From a virus: DNA of 35,384 bases. A program made the position numbers and the translations under genes. Each line of letters starts with the position of its first letter. The stretch's first letter is position 1. The stretch covers positions 1 through 35,384 of the IMG/VR virus record IMGVR_UViG_3300047476_000201. The stretch is one strand, 5' to 3'. Shown piece after piece: positions 22,582-30,674 of the stretch. The notes under the pieces are model-generated. The model worked only from the letters and a program-made list of their open reading frames with translations. It had not been told where the DNA came from and searched no databases.

Positions 22582-24720
22582 ATGCCATTACTTAGTACTA
22601 CTGGTGGATTAACTGCGCAGACGTTTGGCGGGAAAATAGCCATAGGTGGTTCTGCATTATTTGATACAGCAGGCGATGTATTGTTTACTTCTCCTGGTAC
22701 ACCATTTGCCTACGGCACCGGTGACTTTACTATAGAAATGTGGTTCTACCCAACTAGTTTTAGCACAGTACTTTGGCACCAAGGCGCACAAAGTACTACT
22801 ACAACAACGACTAACATATTTGGTATTACTAGAACTACGTTCACTGACCGACGTTACTTGACTTTATATCTTAACAGTGCTGGTCAAGCCTCAATGGAGA
22901 TATTTGGTAGCAGTGCCTATAGAACAACTAGCAATACTGCTACATTGAATAGTTGGAATCATGTTGCATTGGTTAGATCGGCGGGAACTGTGAGGATATT
23001 CCTTAATGGTAACCCTACTGCGGCAGCGGCACTTGGTGGTAACTTTAGTGACGTGAGTGTGTACACACCTTGTATAGGAAGATATTCTTATACTGCGTCT
23101 GGCACATTCACTGGATACATTACTAACGTTAGAGTTGCAAAGTCAGCATACTATTCAACAGCATTTGATCCTGCAAGAACTCCATTTACTAGAAATAGCC
23201 AAGGCGCATCTAACGTTCAACTTCTGTTAAATCATTTAAACTCTACAAGATTCCTAACTGACTCTAGCGTTAATGCTTTAACTATTACGAATTCTGGAAC
23301 TAGTTTTAACAACTTATCGCCGTACAATTCGCCTTACACTCCGTTCGCACCAGTGACAACTGTAAGTGCAACAATTACGCCAGATATAACTACATCTAAC
23401 GAAGGCGTTACAATAACATTCACTGTTGCTGGAACTAACACAACAAACGGTACGTATTATTATACTATTGAACAACCTGTTGCCGACTTGACGGGTGCGG
23501 ATTTTACCAGCGGAAGTCTATCAGGAACATTTAATATAAACGGTAACAGTGGTAGTTTTGTATTAACATCTGTGAGAGATTTAGAAACAGACGGCGACTC
23601 TACCTTTGCTGTCTATGTTAGAAGCGGCTCTATAACAGGACCGATCTTAGGAACCAGCGTTGAAATTAACCTAGTTGATAGTTCTCTAACACCAGAGTTT
23701 ACAGTTACACCAACAAGTATCAACGAAGGCAGTTCAGGATCATTCACAGTGGCCAACGTTGGTCCAGACGGAACTTATTTCTGGACAGCAATTGGTCAAG
23801 CCGGTATTCTTTCAGATTTACAAGCAACTAGCGGATCATTCCTGGTTAGCGGTAGCACTGATGGCTTAGATAACGGAACAGGTTCATTTTCTGTTACTGC
23901 ACTTGCAGATAGACAAACAGAAGGTGCTCAAACATTCCAGGTACAAGTTCGTAGCGGAAGTACGTCTGGTACAGTGGTCGTTACCAGCGCCAGCGTAACA
24001 GTTAATGATACATCGTTGACACCGTTCGCTACCATTACAGGTAATCCTAATATTGCAGAACTTGCTGGTAACTATGGTTCGTATCCTACATCTACAACTG
24101 TTCAAGTAGGTAATCTCGGACCGGCAGGCACATATTATTATACATATAATAGTTTATTTGGAACAGTACAAGCCAGCGATTTTACCACAGGAAGTTTGTC
24201 AGGTTCTTTCACAACAACTTCATTAAATCAAACAATTAATTTAACTGTGGCGGCCGCCACTGATACTATAGCAGAAGCAAATGGGTTTCAAGTATTCAAC
24301 GTTCAGATTAGAGAAGGTTCTATATCAGGAACAATACTAGCAACCAGCGGACAGATACAGTTATATGATTCATCAGTTGTGTTTGCATCACTTAATCCGA
24401 ACCCTGCCAGCGAAGGTAACGGTTTTGTTGTTACTGTAAGCACAAACCTTTTCCAAACAAATGGCGTAACTCCGGGTACATATTGGATAACCTTTGAAGG
24501 TGGCGGTACTGCCACAGACGCTGACCTGGCCGGGTTGCCTCAACCGTTTACAATAACTAGTCCAGGAACATATGGACCACTGAGTGCAGGATCTGTTGTT
24601 ACACTAGACGGAGCAGAAGGCAGTGAAACTTTTAGACTAGGTATCCGACAAGGAGATCCGTTTACAGGACCACTTGTCGGACTAAGTGATTTAATAACAA
24701 TTAACGCTAGTGCTACTTAA
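22582..24720 (+). CDS. Adhesin-like structural protein: LamG-like domain plus Calx-beta-like repeats
   Basis: In this 712-residue protein, residues ~25-190 form a laminin-G/concanavalin-like jelly roll (GDFTIEMWFYPTS, SWNHVALVRSAGTVRIFLNG, GYITNVRVAKSAYY), a fold that often binds carbohydrate. From residue ~260 come about four repeats of ~95-120 residues with the pattern (S)NEGxxxxFTV...GTYYYTI...DFTSGSLSGTF...DxxTxGxxTFxVxVRSGS, resembling Calx-beta domains; acidic positions could bind calcium. The repeats diverge towards the C-terminus. The ribosome site is AAGGA. The likely role is host-surface or particle adhesion on the tail or capsid. Its TAA shares the palindrome TTAA with the opposing gene's stop. 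Confidence 0.75.
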   Translation: MPLLSTTGGLTAQTFGGKIAIGGSALFDTAGDVLFTSPGTPFAYGTGDFTIEMWFYPTSFSTVLWHQGAQSTTTTTTNIFGITRTTFTDRRYLTLYLNSAGQASMEIFGSSAYRTTSNTATLNSWNHVALVRSAGTVRIFLNGNPTAAAALGGNFSDVSVYTPCIGRYSYTASGTFTGYITNVRVAKSAYYSTAFDPARTPFTRNSQGASNVQLLLNHLNSTRFLTDSSVNALTITNSGTSFNNLSPYNSPYTPFAPVTTVSATITPDITTSNEGVTITFTVAGTNTTNGTYYYTIEQPVADLTGADFTSGSLSGTFNINGNSGSFVLTSVRDLETDGDSTFAVYVRSGSITGPILGTSVEINLVDSSLTPEFTVTPTSINEGSSGSFTVANVGPDGTYFWTAIGQAGILSDLQATSGSFLVSGSTDGLDNGTGSFSVTALADRQTEGAQTFQVQVRSGSTSGTVVVTSASVTVNDTSLTPFATITGNPNIAELAGNYGSYPTSTTVQVGNLGPAGTYYYTYNSLFGTVQASDFTTGSLSGSFTTTSLNQTINLTVAAATDTIAEANGFQVFNVQIREGSISGTILATSGQIQLYDSSVVFASLNPNPASEGNGFVVTVSTNLFQTNGVTPGTYWITFEGGGTATDADLAGLPQPFTITSPGTYGPLSAGSVVTLDGAEGSETFRLGIRQGDPFTGPLVGLSDLITINASAT

Positions 24721-25910
24721 CCAACTTTGAGCAGAACAATTTCTTCATTGATTCGTCCGTTCATTGGTGCGTCAACTGCATTGATGTCTTCAAGGAACTT
24801 GCGCAGAGCCACTTTACCTGCACTCTTGAATTCTTTGAGTTTCTCTTCAGGCTTGCGTAGTGTCTTCATAACGCTGAGTGTTTCACTAAAGCCAGTGATT
24901 GTAGTACCCTTAACACCGAGTTCAGCAAACTCTCCAGCAACATACTTACCAAGTTTACGACTCTTAGTGTTGTAGACCCACAATTCCTTGCTACCAATAA
25001 TATCAACAGGGTTGATACTTACAAGTTTCAAAGGCTCGTCGCTCTTCTTGTACTTGAGTTTAGCAACAATCTTGTCCTTGCTGACTGCTTTGGTCTTGCG
25101 TGGAGCACGATTGACCTTGGCTTCTTGTGCTAACATGTCGCAGGCACTGGCCACTTCTTGATAGAAAGCGATCAATGCACGAATTTGTTTCTTGCTACGA
25201 TGACTGTAGCCTTCTTTCAACTGTTCACAGCCTTTACCACTAGCAAGTTCTTCCAGTTCTGCAAGATTACGACTGTAAAACTCTTTGATAATACGAGCGT
25301 GTGCGGCCTTAGCGCCTTTGCCTTTGAGCAAGTTTAGTACTTTGAATGCTTTTGGATCAAAGTTTTCTGGATCAGTTTGGAAGCCTTCAATGGCTGTTTC
25401 AATTTCTTCAGTCATTGTAAGTGCAACTTCGCGCAGACGTTCTTGGATGCTGGGCACATAGACATCCTTTTTAGCCGCTTCTTTCTCGGCTTGTGCTTCT
25501 TCTGGGTCAACGTCATCCTTGCCTTCTTTAATAACGTTGGCAATTTCGTTGCGAAGCCATTCGGCAGTGTCACGACCTTGGTTAAAGTCTGCACGTTTTG
25601 GAGTCATACCACGAAGCAGACAGTGAGCAATGGCACCCATTGTGGTACTGATGCGGTTGTCTTTTACTTTTTTGACAGCATCGATGAGTTCTTTGGCACA
25701 ACCAATTTCAGTCATCCACTTAACAACGATAGGCTTGTAAGTTTTAATCTCGCTTTCGAGACGATAATAGTCCATGGCGTGCCGGAAATACTTGTGAAAC
25801 TTATCGCCGTCCCAAGATTCGCAACCTTCCCAGTTTGGGCTAGTATCGCGAGCGGCTTTAGTACGGTGTGCAATAACTTGCTTTTTAGTTACACGAGTTT
25901 TGGTTGCCAT
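24717..25910 (-). CDS. Conserved 397-aa protein under a consensus early promoter, function unknown
   Basis: This Lys/Glu-rich protein is mostly helical. It has a basic N-terminus (MATKTRVTKKQVIAHRTKAA), a long central helical region with an acidic Glu/Ala-rich stretch (~150-170), a basic linker (~290-310) and a C-terminal beta domain (SKELWVYNTKSRKLGKYVAGE, then GTTITGFSE). I recall the ELWVYNTKxRKLGxY segment as conserved in other marine phages, but no function. There is no enzyme motif or membrane segment. DNA binding or a virion or condensation role is possible given the charge (inference). A strong AAAGGAG site and a perfect sigma-70 promoter suggest high early expression. It ends back-to-back with the LamG protein. 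Confidence 0.7.
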   Translation of the reverse strand: MATKTRVTKKQVIAHRTKAARDTSPNWEGCESWDGDKFHKYFRHAMDYYRLESEIKTYKPIVVKWMTEIGCAKELIDAVKKVKDNRISTTMGAIAHCLLRGMTPKRADFNQGRDTAEWLRNEIANVIKEGKDDVDPEEAQAEKEAAKKDVYVPSIQERLREVALTMTEEIETAIEGFQTDPENFDPKAFKVLNLLKGKGAKAAHARIIKEFYSRNLAELEELASGKGCEQLKEGYSHRSKKQIRALIAFYQEVASACDMLAQEAKVNRAPRKTKAVSKDKIVAKLKYKKSDEPLKLVSINPVDIIGSKELWVYNTKSRKLGKYVAGEFAELGVKGTTITGFSETLSVMKTLRKPEEKLKEFKSAGKVALRKFLEDINAVDAPMNGRINEEIVLLKVG

Positions 25911-25939
25911 TGAATGCTCCTTTGTTGTTCAATAATGTA

Positions 25940-25968
25940 ATTATACACTCAATTTAAATCGATGTCAA
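25940..25968 (-). promoter_or_regulatory. Perfect sigma-70 promoter (TTGACA-17-TATAAT)
   Basis: Minus strand: TTGACA (25963-25968), exact 17-bp spacer, TATAAT (25940-25945). The predicted start near 25933 leaves a ~23-nt leader with AAAGGAG before ATG 25910. It overlaps the last codons of the 96-residue gene. The -10 lies in a small dyad (TGTA-TAAT-TACA). Confidence 0.8.
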
Positions 25969-26239
25969 TACCGCTCCAATACAGTATAAACCAATCTGCG
26001 TCTTTTTTGGAACGGAACCAAAAGTTATCGTAGGACATTCTACGGGCTCTTTTGGGTGTGAGCCAAGTTTTGAAATGATTATAGCACCATTGGCTCATGT
26101 TTTGGTAAGTGGCTTCGTCGAATGGCTCTTCAAATCCCCATTCGTCAAATAGGTTACCTTGCCCTGTATCTTCGGTTATATAAAAAACTTGGACGGTCCA
26201 AAAACCGTCCCGTTCACCGATTCTGAATTGTGGTTTCAA
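25949..26239 (-). CDS. Small aromatic-rich phage protein, TTG start, function unknown
   Basis: This 96-residue protein is unusually rich in Trp, Phe and Tyr (FWTVQVFYITEDTGQGN, YNHFKTWLTPKRARRMSY, NFWFRSKKDADWFILYW). The last motif resembles a recurrent phage pattern in which an F-x-F-R-x-x-x-D-A-x-x-F/W-x-L strand-helix ends a small alpha/beta domain. No function is known to me. The first codon is TTG, overlapping the stop of the WYL_2-like gene by four bases (TTGA), so translation is presumably coupled. The next early promoter lies across its 3' end. Confidence 0.6.
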   Translation of the reverse strand: MKPQFRIGERDGFWTVQVFYITEDTGQGNLFDEWGFEEPFDEATYQNMSQWCYNHFKTWLTPKRARRMSYDNFWFRSKKDADWFILYWSGIDIDLN

Positions 26240-26544
26240 AGTGCAAAATTAATCTTCTTAATATTCTCAAATTTGAAACTGCGCCAGTTGTTCATCACTT
26301 GATCCCAAACTACACACAGAGAATCACTCTCTTTTGGACTTTCAACTTTGGGCGCAATACCTTCTTTGAGTGTGCATTTCATTTCACGGACAGTACCGTC
26401 AACTTTGGTAAAGACAATTTCAACGTTTTCGTGCTGACGAAGTACACCTAACAGCCATTCTCTGAACTGTTTACGGCCTGCTTCGTCTGCGGTTTTGTAC
26501 CAAGACTCATTAAACTCTACTAGATCTGTTACTTGTTCATTCAT
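26236..26544 (-). CDS. WYL_2/SH3-like beta-barrel protein
   Basis: This 102-residue protein has a core VEIVFTKVDGTVREMKCTLKE (about 40-60) and, near the end, VVWDQVMNNWRSFKFENI. It matches the pattern (V/F)TKxDGTxRxMxCTL...VWDxxxxxWRSFxxxxI of the small Sm/SH3-like family called WYL_2, common in T4-like marine phages. The family is thought to be a nucleic-acid or ligand-binding barrel, but its role in phage is unknown. Its ATG overlaps the ClpP stop by one base. A ligand-sensing or transcription-related role is only inference. Confidence 0.75.
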   Translation of the reverse strand: MNEQVTDLVEFNESWYKTADEAGRKQFREWLLGVLRQHENVEIVFTKVDGTVREMKCTLKEGIAPKVESPKESDSLCVVWDQVMNNWRSFKFENIKKINFAL

Positions 26545-27170
26545 TATTCACCTCGTTTAGAAATAACACGATCAGCAAGACCGTATTCTACTGCCTGTTC
26601 TGCTGACAAGAATGTGTCAAACTTCATTGTTTCAAACAGTTCATCGTAGGTTTTACCTGCGGTGTTGTGCCGCACATACAATTCAGTTAGTCGTTTGTTG
26701 ATACGCTGGCTTTCTTCATAGGTACGTTTAGCATCTTCGAACTGCAATTCTTGTACGTGAACACTACCACGTGTACCAGGAGTACCTGAACTAACACGAT
26801 GAACCATTGTACGACTTTCTGGAAGCACAAAACGCTTGCCTGGCGCACCCGCCTGTGCTAGGAATGAACCCATACTAGCCGCTTGTCCGATAACATAGGT
26901 AGCAACATCTGGACGAATGAACTGCATAGTGTCATAGATAGCCAAACCTGCTGTAACTAGTCCGCCCGGACTGTTGATAAACAGACTAATGTCCTTGTCG
27001 GGATTTTCGCTTTCAAGGAACAACAACTGCGCCACGATTACGCTGGCTGAATGTTCGTTGACGTCGGTGTCTAACATGATAACACGGTCTTTGAGCAGAC
27101 GTGAATAAATGTCATAGGCACGTTCGCCCTTGTTGGTGGACTCAACCACCATTGGTACCAAATTAGGCAT
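26544..27170 (-). CDS. clpP: ATP-dependent Clp protease proteolytic subunit (ClpP-like)
   Basis: This 208-residue protein carries the full ClpP fold and triad: Ser99 in GQAASMGS, His124 in TMVHRVSSG and Asp185 in [27 protein letters not shown] (63-70) forms the oxyanion strand. The N-terminus ([13 protein letters not shown]) matches the hydrophobic-contact region of bacterial ClpP. It could assemble into tetradecamers alone or with host ClpP and change host proteolysis; alternatively it acts as a head-maturation protease. Its setting among early accessory genes and away from capsid genes favours the former (inference). It overlaps the upstream gene by 8 nt. Catalytic residues look intact. Confidence 0.9.
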   Translation of the reverse strand: MPNLVPMVVESTNKGERAYDIYSRLLKDRVIMLDTDVNEHSASVIVAQLLFLESENPDKDISLFINSPGGLVTAGLAIYDTMQFIRPDVATYVIGQAASMGSFLAQAGAPGKRFVLPESRTMVHRVSSGTPGTRGSVHVQELQFEDAKRTYEESQRINKRLTELYVRHNTAGKTYDELFETMKFDTFLSAEQAVEYGLADRVISKRGE

Positions 27171-27915
27171 TTGTTTCCTTTGCTAATGAGAAGTTAAAAA
27201 GTTTATAAAAATACATTTGATCAATTCTATCTCTATTATAATAGGTTTCGAAGGTAACTTCTACCTTATCGATAACCAATTGCTTGAACATTTCCAACAA
27301 AGGGTTGTCGTTGGCTACTTCAATGCAGTAGAGATAGGTGCTGTCAGTGAACCAAAATCTATTAATGTTGCGTTTTCGTTGTCTAGACGATGTAGTCTTT
27401 ACATACTTTAGTGTCTTGTTTTCTTTGAAAGTTTTATTAAACACTTGTCCAGGTCTTACCAAAGGCAAGTCTGTGGTATTGTATTGTTTTTTAAAGTCGT
27501 CGTAGATCATATCTTCTTCGTAAAAGTAAGGAAGTTTGTAATATATACCTACATCCTGCTCTTTACACTTTTGAATACGATTTTCTAACAGATAACACAT
27601 ACGGCTTCTGAACTCGCTTATACGTCCGTTGTCGGCAAAGTTAGTCCAAAAGAATTTTTTAGTGTAATACTTTCTAATCTGCTCTGTTTGTTGTCTAATA
27701 TCGTCATTGATATGTTCGGCAACTCTGGGGTCATCAAGTGAATAAAATGTATTTGGCATTTCATCCATTAGATCTTTGAGACTCACGGACAACAACAAAG
27801 GATCTGCATTAAAGACTTTGTCTTTTTCTTTGTAGGTAGAAGTAAAGATGTCGATGCTGTCGTCAACAGTCACGTTCATACTACGTTGCCTAATTTGTGC
27901 AAGAATATTAGTCAT
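27163..27915 (-). CDS. 250-aa protein of unknown function upstream of clpP
   Basis: This soluble alpha/beta protein ([15 protein letters not shown]...) has a Lys/Asp/Tyr-rich sequence, a central aromatic segment ([19 protein letters not shown]) and a C-terminal part [14 protein letters not shown], then [17 protein letters not shown]-like strands and [12 protein letters not shown] see no enzyme motif, zinc site or membrane helix, and I do not recognise the family. It starts with an ATGA overlap with the 78-residue gene and overlaps clpP by 8 nt, so it is within the same operon and may be co-regulated with the protease. Confidence 0.65.
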   Translation of the reverse strand: MTNILAQIRQRSMNVTVDDSIDIFTSTYKEKDKVFNADPLLLSVSLKDLMDEMPNTFYSLDDPRVAEHINDDIRQQTEQIRKYYTKKFFWTNFADNGRISEFRSRMCYLLENRIQKCKEQDVGIYYKLPYFYEEDMIYDDFKKQYNTTDLPLVRPGQVFNKTFKENKTLKYVKTTSSRQRKRNINRFWFTDSTYLYCIEVANDNPLLEMFKQLVIDKVEVTFETYYNRDRIDQMYFYKLFNFSLAKETNA

Positions 27916-28148
27916 CTTCCCTCTGTGTACTTTTGGCCTTTAGGACCGTTGCTGATAAAATCTAAACCTGCCATACGACCTTCATAGCAACGACCATTCC
28001 AGTTCATCAGCAGTTTAACACTCTTGTTCATAACCACGGTTAGGTTACGACCTTCGTTAAAGGCCATAATTTCTGCTTGAACTTTACGTCCAGTGCCTTC
28101 CTGTACTACTTCACAGGTGTTTTCGAATCTTGTTTTAACGTTGCTCAT
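27912..28148 (-). CDS. Small conserved beta protein, function unknown
   Basis: The 78 residues include TRFENTCEVVQEGTGRKVQA, EGRNLTVVMNKSVKLLMNW and NGRCYEGRMAGLDFISNGP. The closing pattern WNGRxYEGRMAGLDFxSxGP is one I recall as well conserved in marine phage small proteins, with no known function. It is predicted as a small beta barrel. Four-base ATGA overlaps on both sides tie it to its neighbours. Confidence 0.65.
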   Translation of the reverse strand: MSNVKTRFENTCEVVQEGTGRKVQAEIMAFNEGRNLTVVMNKSVKLLMNWNGRCYEGRMAGLDFISNGPKGQKYTEGR

Positions 28149-28531
28149 GGACTTGCCTGTACTTGATCTGATTCATCATATTTGCCAGCAATGGCTTCTA
28201 GTATATCAAAGTTTTCTTCTGCACGTCGAATTGCTTCATAGGCTTTCTTCAGTGCAGGATTGCTTTCTGCGGCATGTTGTCTAGCCAATTGTTTGTTGCG
28301 TTGTTCACGTGCCCAGTCTAGTAGTGCTTCTGCTTCCTGTGTTAGACCCACTGAAGCATAACTTCCTGAAAGTTCTTTCCAACTAATACCATCGTTGACT
28401 TCAATACAGTTCATGTTGCCGTTATATCGCATCATGCCTGCACCGGTACTACCCGGACTAATGTAGGTGCTACTGGCAGAGCCTCCGCTTACTGTGGTAT
28501 ATCTACCACTTTGCGTTATGCCTTTAATCAT
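28145..28531 (-). CDS. Small protein with fibre-like N-terminus and coiled C-terminus
   Basis: The first ~55 of 128 residues (MIKGITQSGRYTTVSGGSAS, then MMRYNGNMNCIEVNDGISWKEL) match a recurrent phage module, GRYxxVxGG...RYNxxxxxxEVxDGxxW, also found at fibre tips. The rest is a charged helix rich in Ala/Glu/Lys. This combination suggests a small structural or assembly protein, but it lies in an early-type operon, so its role is uncertain. It starts with an ATGA overlap with the 141-residue gene. Confidence 0.65.
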   Translation of the reverse strand: MIKGITQSGRYTTVSGGSASSTYISPGSTGAGMMRYNGNMNCIEVNDGISWKELSGSYASVGLTQEAEALLDWAREQRNKQLARQHAAESNPALKKAYEAIRRAEENFDILEAIAGKYDESDQVQASP

Positions 28532-28953
28532 TGATACTCCTTGTCTAGGTCTACATTAGTTAGACCTGCAACTGTTTGGAACTTGTCCCAGGCCGCTTTG
28601 GCTACGGGATTACGTTCAAGTTCTGAACTAGGCAGAACTGTCTCTAACCAAATTTCAGGCCGACGAGCAGGGTGTGCGCCAAACTTACGAGGCTGATGCA
28701 TACGACCGCTGTTGTAAAGATCCATAGTCACTTGACGGAAACGTGCTTCGTCATGATAACCAGCCCATTCTGGATTACTCCAAATACTGCCCGCACTACG
28801 ACCACCACCGTAGCCGTTCCAAATGTTGCCCCATTGCTCGTCATTATTTGGGTCAAAATCCGTGCGAGTAATAATAACTAGAACATCGTTGATGTCTACC
28901 TTGCCGTCGATGATGTCACGGATGCAACGGCTGTAACTGAGACCAACTTTCAT
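28528..28953 (-). CDS. Conserved phage protein (MKVGLSYSRC family), function unknown
   Basis: This 141-residue protein begins MKVGLSYSRCIRDIIDGKVD and continues DVLVIITRTDFDPNNDEQWG, FRQVTMDLYNSGRMHQPR, KFGAHPARRPEIWLE and NPVAKAAWDKFQTVAGL. I recognise this set as a widely spread phage family, but I know of no function. It is single-domain alpha/beta with no membrane segment. It starts one base after the phosphoesterase stop, with an AGAGG ribosome site inside that gene. Confidence 0.75.
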   Translation of the reverse strand: MKVGLSYSRCIRDIIDGKVDINDVLVIITRTDFDPNNDEQWGNIWNGYGGGRSAGSIWSNPEWAGYHDEARFRQVTMDLYNSGRMHQPRKFGAHPARRPEIWLETVLPSSELERNPVAKAAWDKFQTVAGLTNVDLDKEYQ

Positions 28954-28954
28954 T

Positions 28955-29794
28955 TTAAACCTCTACAATAAAATTAGAATTGAAATTAGGATTTTCATCA
29001 TTGTAACCACGTGGGTTACATACTACACGAGTTTCACCAATAACATAATCAAATGTTTGATGCATATGACCGTGTGTCCACAGTTTAACCTTTGGGTGAT
29101 CTAATATAAACTCACTTAAATCACTGGCATACCCGCCATTCATTAGTGTATCTTCTTTATAGTATTCGTGAATACTTAGATGACTAGGTGCATGATGTGT
29201 ACACACAACCGCCTTAGCATCGTCGGCAACACCTTGTAACACTGTTTGGATATACTGTTTTGTTCGTACATGCTCACTCATTGTACGAGCAGGCAAGAAT
29301 TTTCTAAAGTTTTCCTTGGCAATACGGATTAACCTAAAGTCATTCATTGCATGTTCGAGATGGTACAGAGTGAGACTGTCGCCGTTATTGCAGTCAGTCC
29401 ACAATGTTCCACCGATAAAGGTAACATCGTTGATGACTTTTGTTCCACGATCTAAGAGATAGACGTTGTGAATGTTTAGGTAGTTCAACATTGATTGCAG
29501 TTCTTCTGCACTTTTATCAAACTTGCCATTATAGTGCTCGTGATTACCCATGACATAAATGACATGTGGAAATTGGAAACTCACACGCTGAAAGAATTCT
29601 CTGTAACGTAGAGCACGTTTGGCACGCCCATATCCGTCTGTTGGGAGACTTTCCCAAGCCAGTGCAGGTTGATTATGGAGATCATCTGCAACACAGATAT
29701 CGCCGCTGAGAACTAGGACGTCTGCACCAAGTTCATTCTTGATGTTGATATCCTCAAATTCTAAATGTAGGTCTGATACAATTTGGATTTTCAT
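28955..29794 (-). CDS. Calcineurin-like metallophosphoesterase
   Basis: This 279-residue enzyme of the calcineurin-like superfamily has metal ligands in order: D-L-H (Asp8, His10) in MKIQIVSDLHLEF, Gly-Asp at 31-32 (LSGDICV), GNHE (83-86), His200/His201 (VCTHHAPSH) and GHMH (242-245). The substrate is not predictable: nucleotide, cyclic nucleotide, nucleic acid or protein phosphate are all possible, and phage members could include signalling-nucleotide phosphodiesterases. The conserved first strand fixes the ATG at 29794, which is 6 nt after a perfect TATAAT and has no Shine-Dalgarno, so the mRNA is predicted leaderless. It heads a run of genes down to about 25949. Confidence 0.88.
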   Translation of the reverse strand: MKIQIVSDLHLEFEDINIKNELGADVLVLSGDICVADDLHNQPALAWESLPTDGYGRAKRALRYREFFQRVSFQFPHVIYVMGNHEHYNGKFDKSAEELQSMLNYLNIHNVYLLDRGTKVINDVTFIGGTLWTDCNNGDSLTLYHLEHAMNDFRLIRIAKENFRKFLPARTMSEHVRTKQYIQTVLQGVADDAKAVVCTHHAPSHLSIHEYYKEDTLMNGGYASDLSEFILDHPKVKLWTHGHMHQTFDYVIGETRVVCNPRGYNDENPNFNSNFIVEV

Positions 29795-29829
29795 GCTGTT
29801 ATTATAGCATTAAAACTGTCGCTTGTCAA
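29793..29829 (-). promoter_or_regulatory. Perfect sigma-70 promoter, leaderless geometry
   Basis: Minus strand: TTGACA (29824-29829), 17-bp spacer, TATAAT (29801-29806), both exact. ATG 29794 starts 6 nt after the -10. A 5-bp inverted repeat (ATGCT/AGCAT, 29793-29797 and 29806-29810) brackets the -10, with its downstream arm on the start codon. Confidence 0.78.
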
Positions 29830-30178
29830 TGACACTGCCCCACTTTAAACTCCAGTATGTATAATCTTTGGCTAGGAGTTTTGCTGTGATAGCATATTTG
29901 TAACCATAACTCATAGGATCAGCATACCTGTGCCACACCGGCTGTTCCAAACTATGACTCATCACCCAAGAACCGCACTCGCTCTGTTGCCACTTTAACA
30001 ACGGCTCAGCGGCATAGATGTCTGGATCTTCTACATCACCCATACTAAAGGTATGCACAACTACATTTTTAATTTCGTGTACACGGTCATCAATTATTTG
30101 GTATTGATGTTTGTAAGTTCCAGAAGGCGGCTTGTCGTTGTCGAATGGCACATCCATGGGAGGTCTGTCATTCATCAT
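29810..30178 (-). CDS. Conserved phage protein, function unknown
   Basis: With the start at ATG 30178 the product is 122 residues (MMNDRPPMDVPFDND...); ATG 30199 is also open but lies deeper in the upstream gene. The core VVVHTFSMGDVEDPDIYAAE followed by LLKWQQSECGSWV and YGYKYAITAKL, then the DYTYWSLKWG end, is a pattern I recall from other phages with no function. It is acidic and aromatic with one Cys. The start overlaps the 168-residue gene's end (GATGATGAATGA), suggesting coupled translation. Confidence 0.65.
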   Translation of the reverse strand: MMNDRPPMDVPFDNDKPPSGTYKHQYQIIDDRVHEIKNVVVHTFSMGDVEDPDIYAAEPLLKWQQSECGSWVMSHSLEQPVWHRYADPMSYGYKYAITAKLLAKDYTYWSLKWGSVIDKRQF

Positions 30179-30674
30179 CGGGTTTTGGATTATCAACACT
30201 CCACGGCCAACTGGTTCTGGGATCTGGACGTGGTTTTAGTTTAACGTTTTCTTCGATGACAGTACCATCTTCTTCACACAGATCTACTTGATAGGGTGCG
30301 ATGATATGTACCGCAGTGTCTTCTTCTAGCCAATCATGTTCACCGTCGAACAACCAAGCCGCACTGTCCTCGTAATAGGCTTGCCGAATTTCTTCTTGTT
30401 CTGCTTCGGTAATATCGTCACTGAATTCAATTTCGATGTTAATGCTGTCATCGAACTCGCAACCCCAGCCACAATCCACTCGAGCATAGGCAACAGGATC
30501 GCCTTCCCACGGCAGATTACAGTCTAGATCACCTTCAACAAACCCTTGACCCCATCGATAAGTTTCGTCGATATTAAACCAACTGATGGAACCGTCTTTG
30601 TTTTCACGAAACATTTCTACATGATAGATAATGCTTTTCTTTTCTAAAGGTTTAATTACATATACTTGACTCAT
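30168..30674 (-). CDS. Acidic conserved phage protein, function unknown
   Basis: This 168-residue, strongly acidic protein (MSQVYVIKPLEKKSIIYHVE...) has GWGCEFDDSINIEIEFSDDI, EIRQAYYEDSAAWLFDGEHD and VHIIAPYQVDLCEEDG. The charge and aromatic content could suggest a DNA-mimic or inhibitor, but similar sequences are common in phages with no assigned role. It starts with an ATGA overlap with the 145-residue gene. Confidence 0.65.
   Translation of the reverse strand: MSQVYVIKPLEKKSIIYHVEMFRENKDGSISWFNIDETYRWGQGFVEGDLDCNLPWEGDPVAYARVDCGWGCEFDDSINIEIEFSDDITEAEQEEIRQAYYEDSAAWLFDGEHDWLEEDTAVHIIAPYQVDLCEEDGTVIEENVKLKPRPDPRTSWPWSVDNPKPDDE

Noticed and set aside
25377-25913. A 178-residue plus-strand open frame opposite the 397-residue gene
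   Set aside because: It is an antisense shadow with Cys/Phe-rich composition typical of complemented Glu/Lys codons; no ribosome site or promoter.
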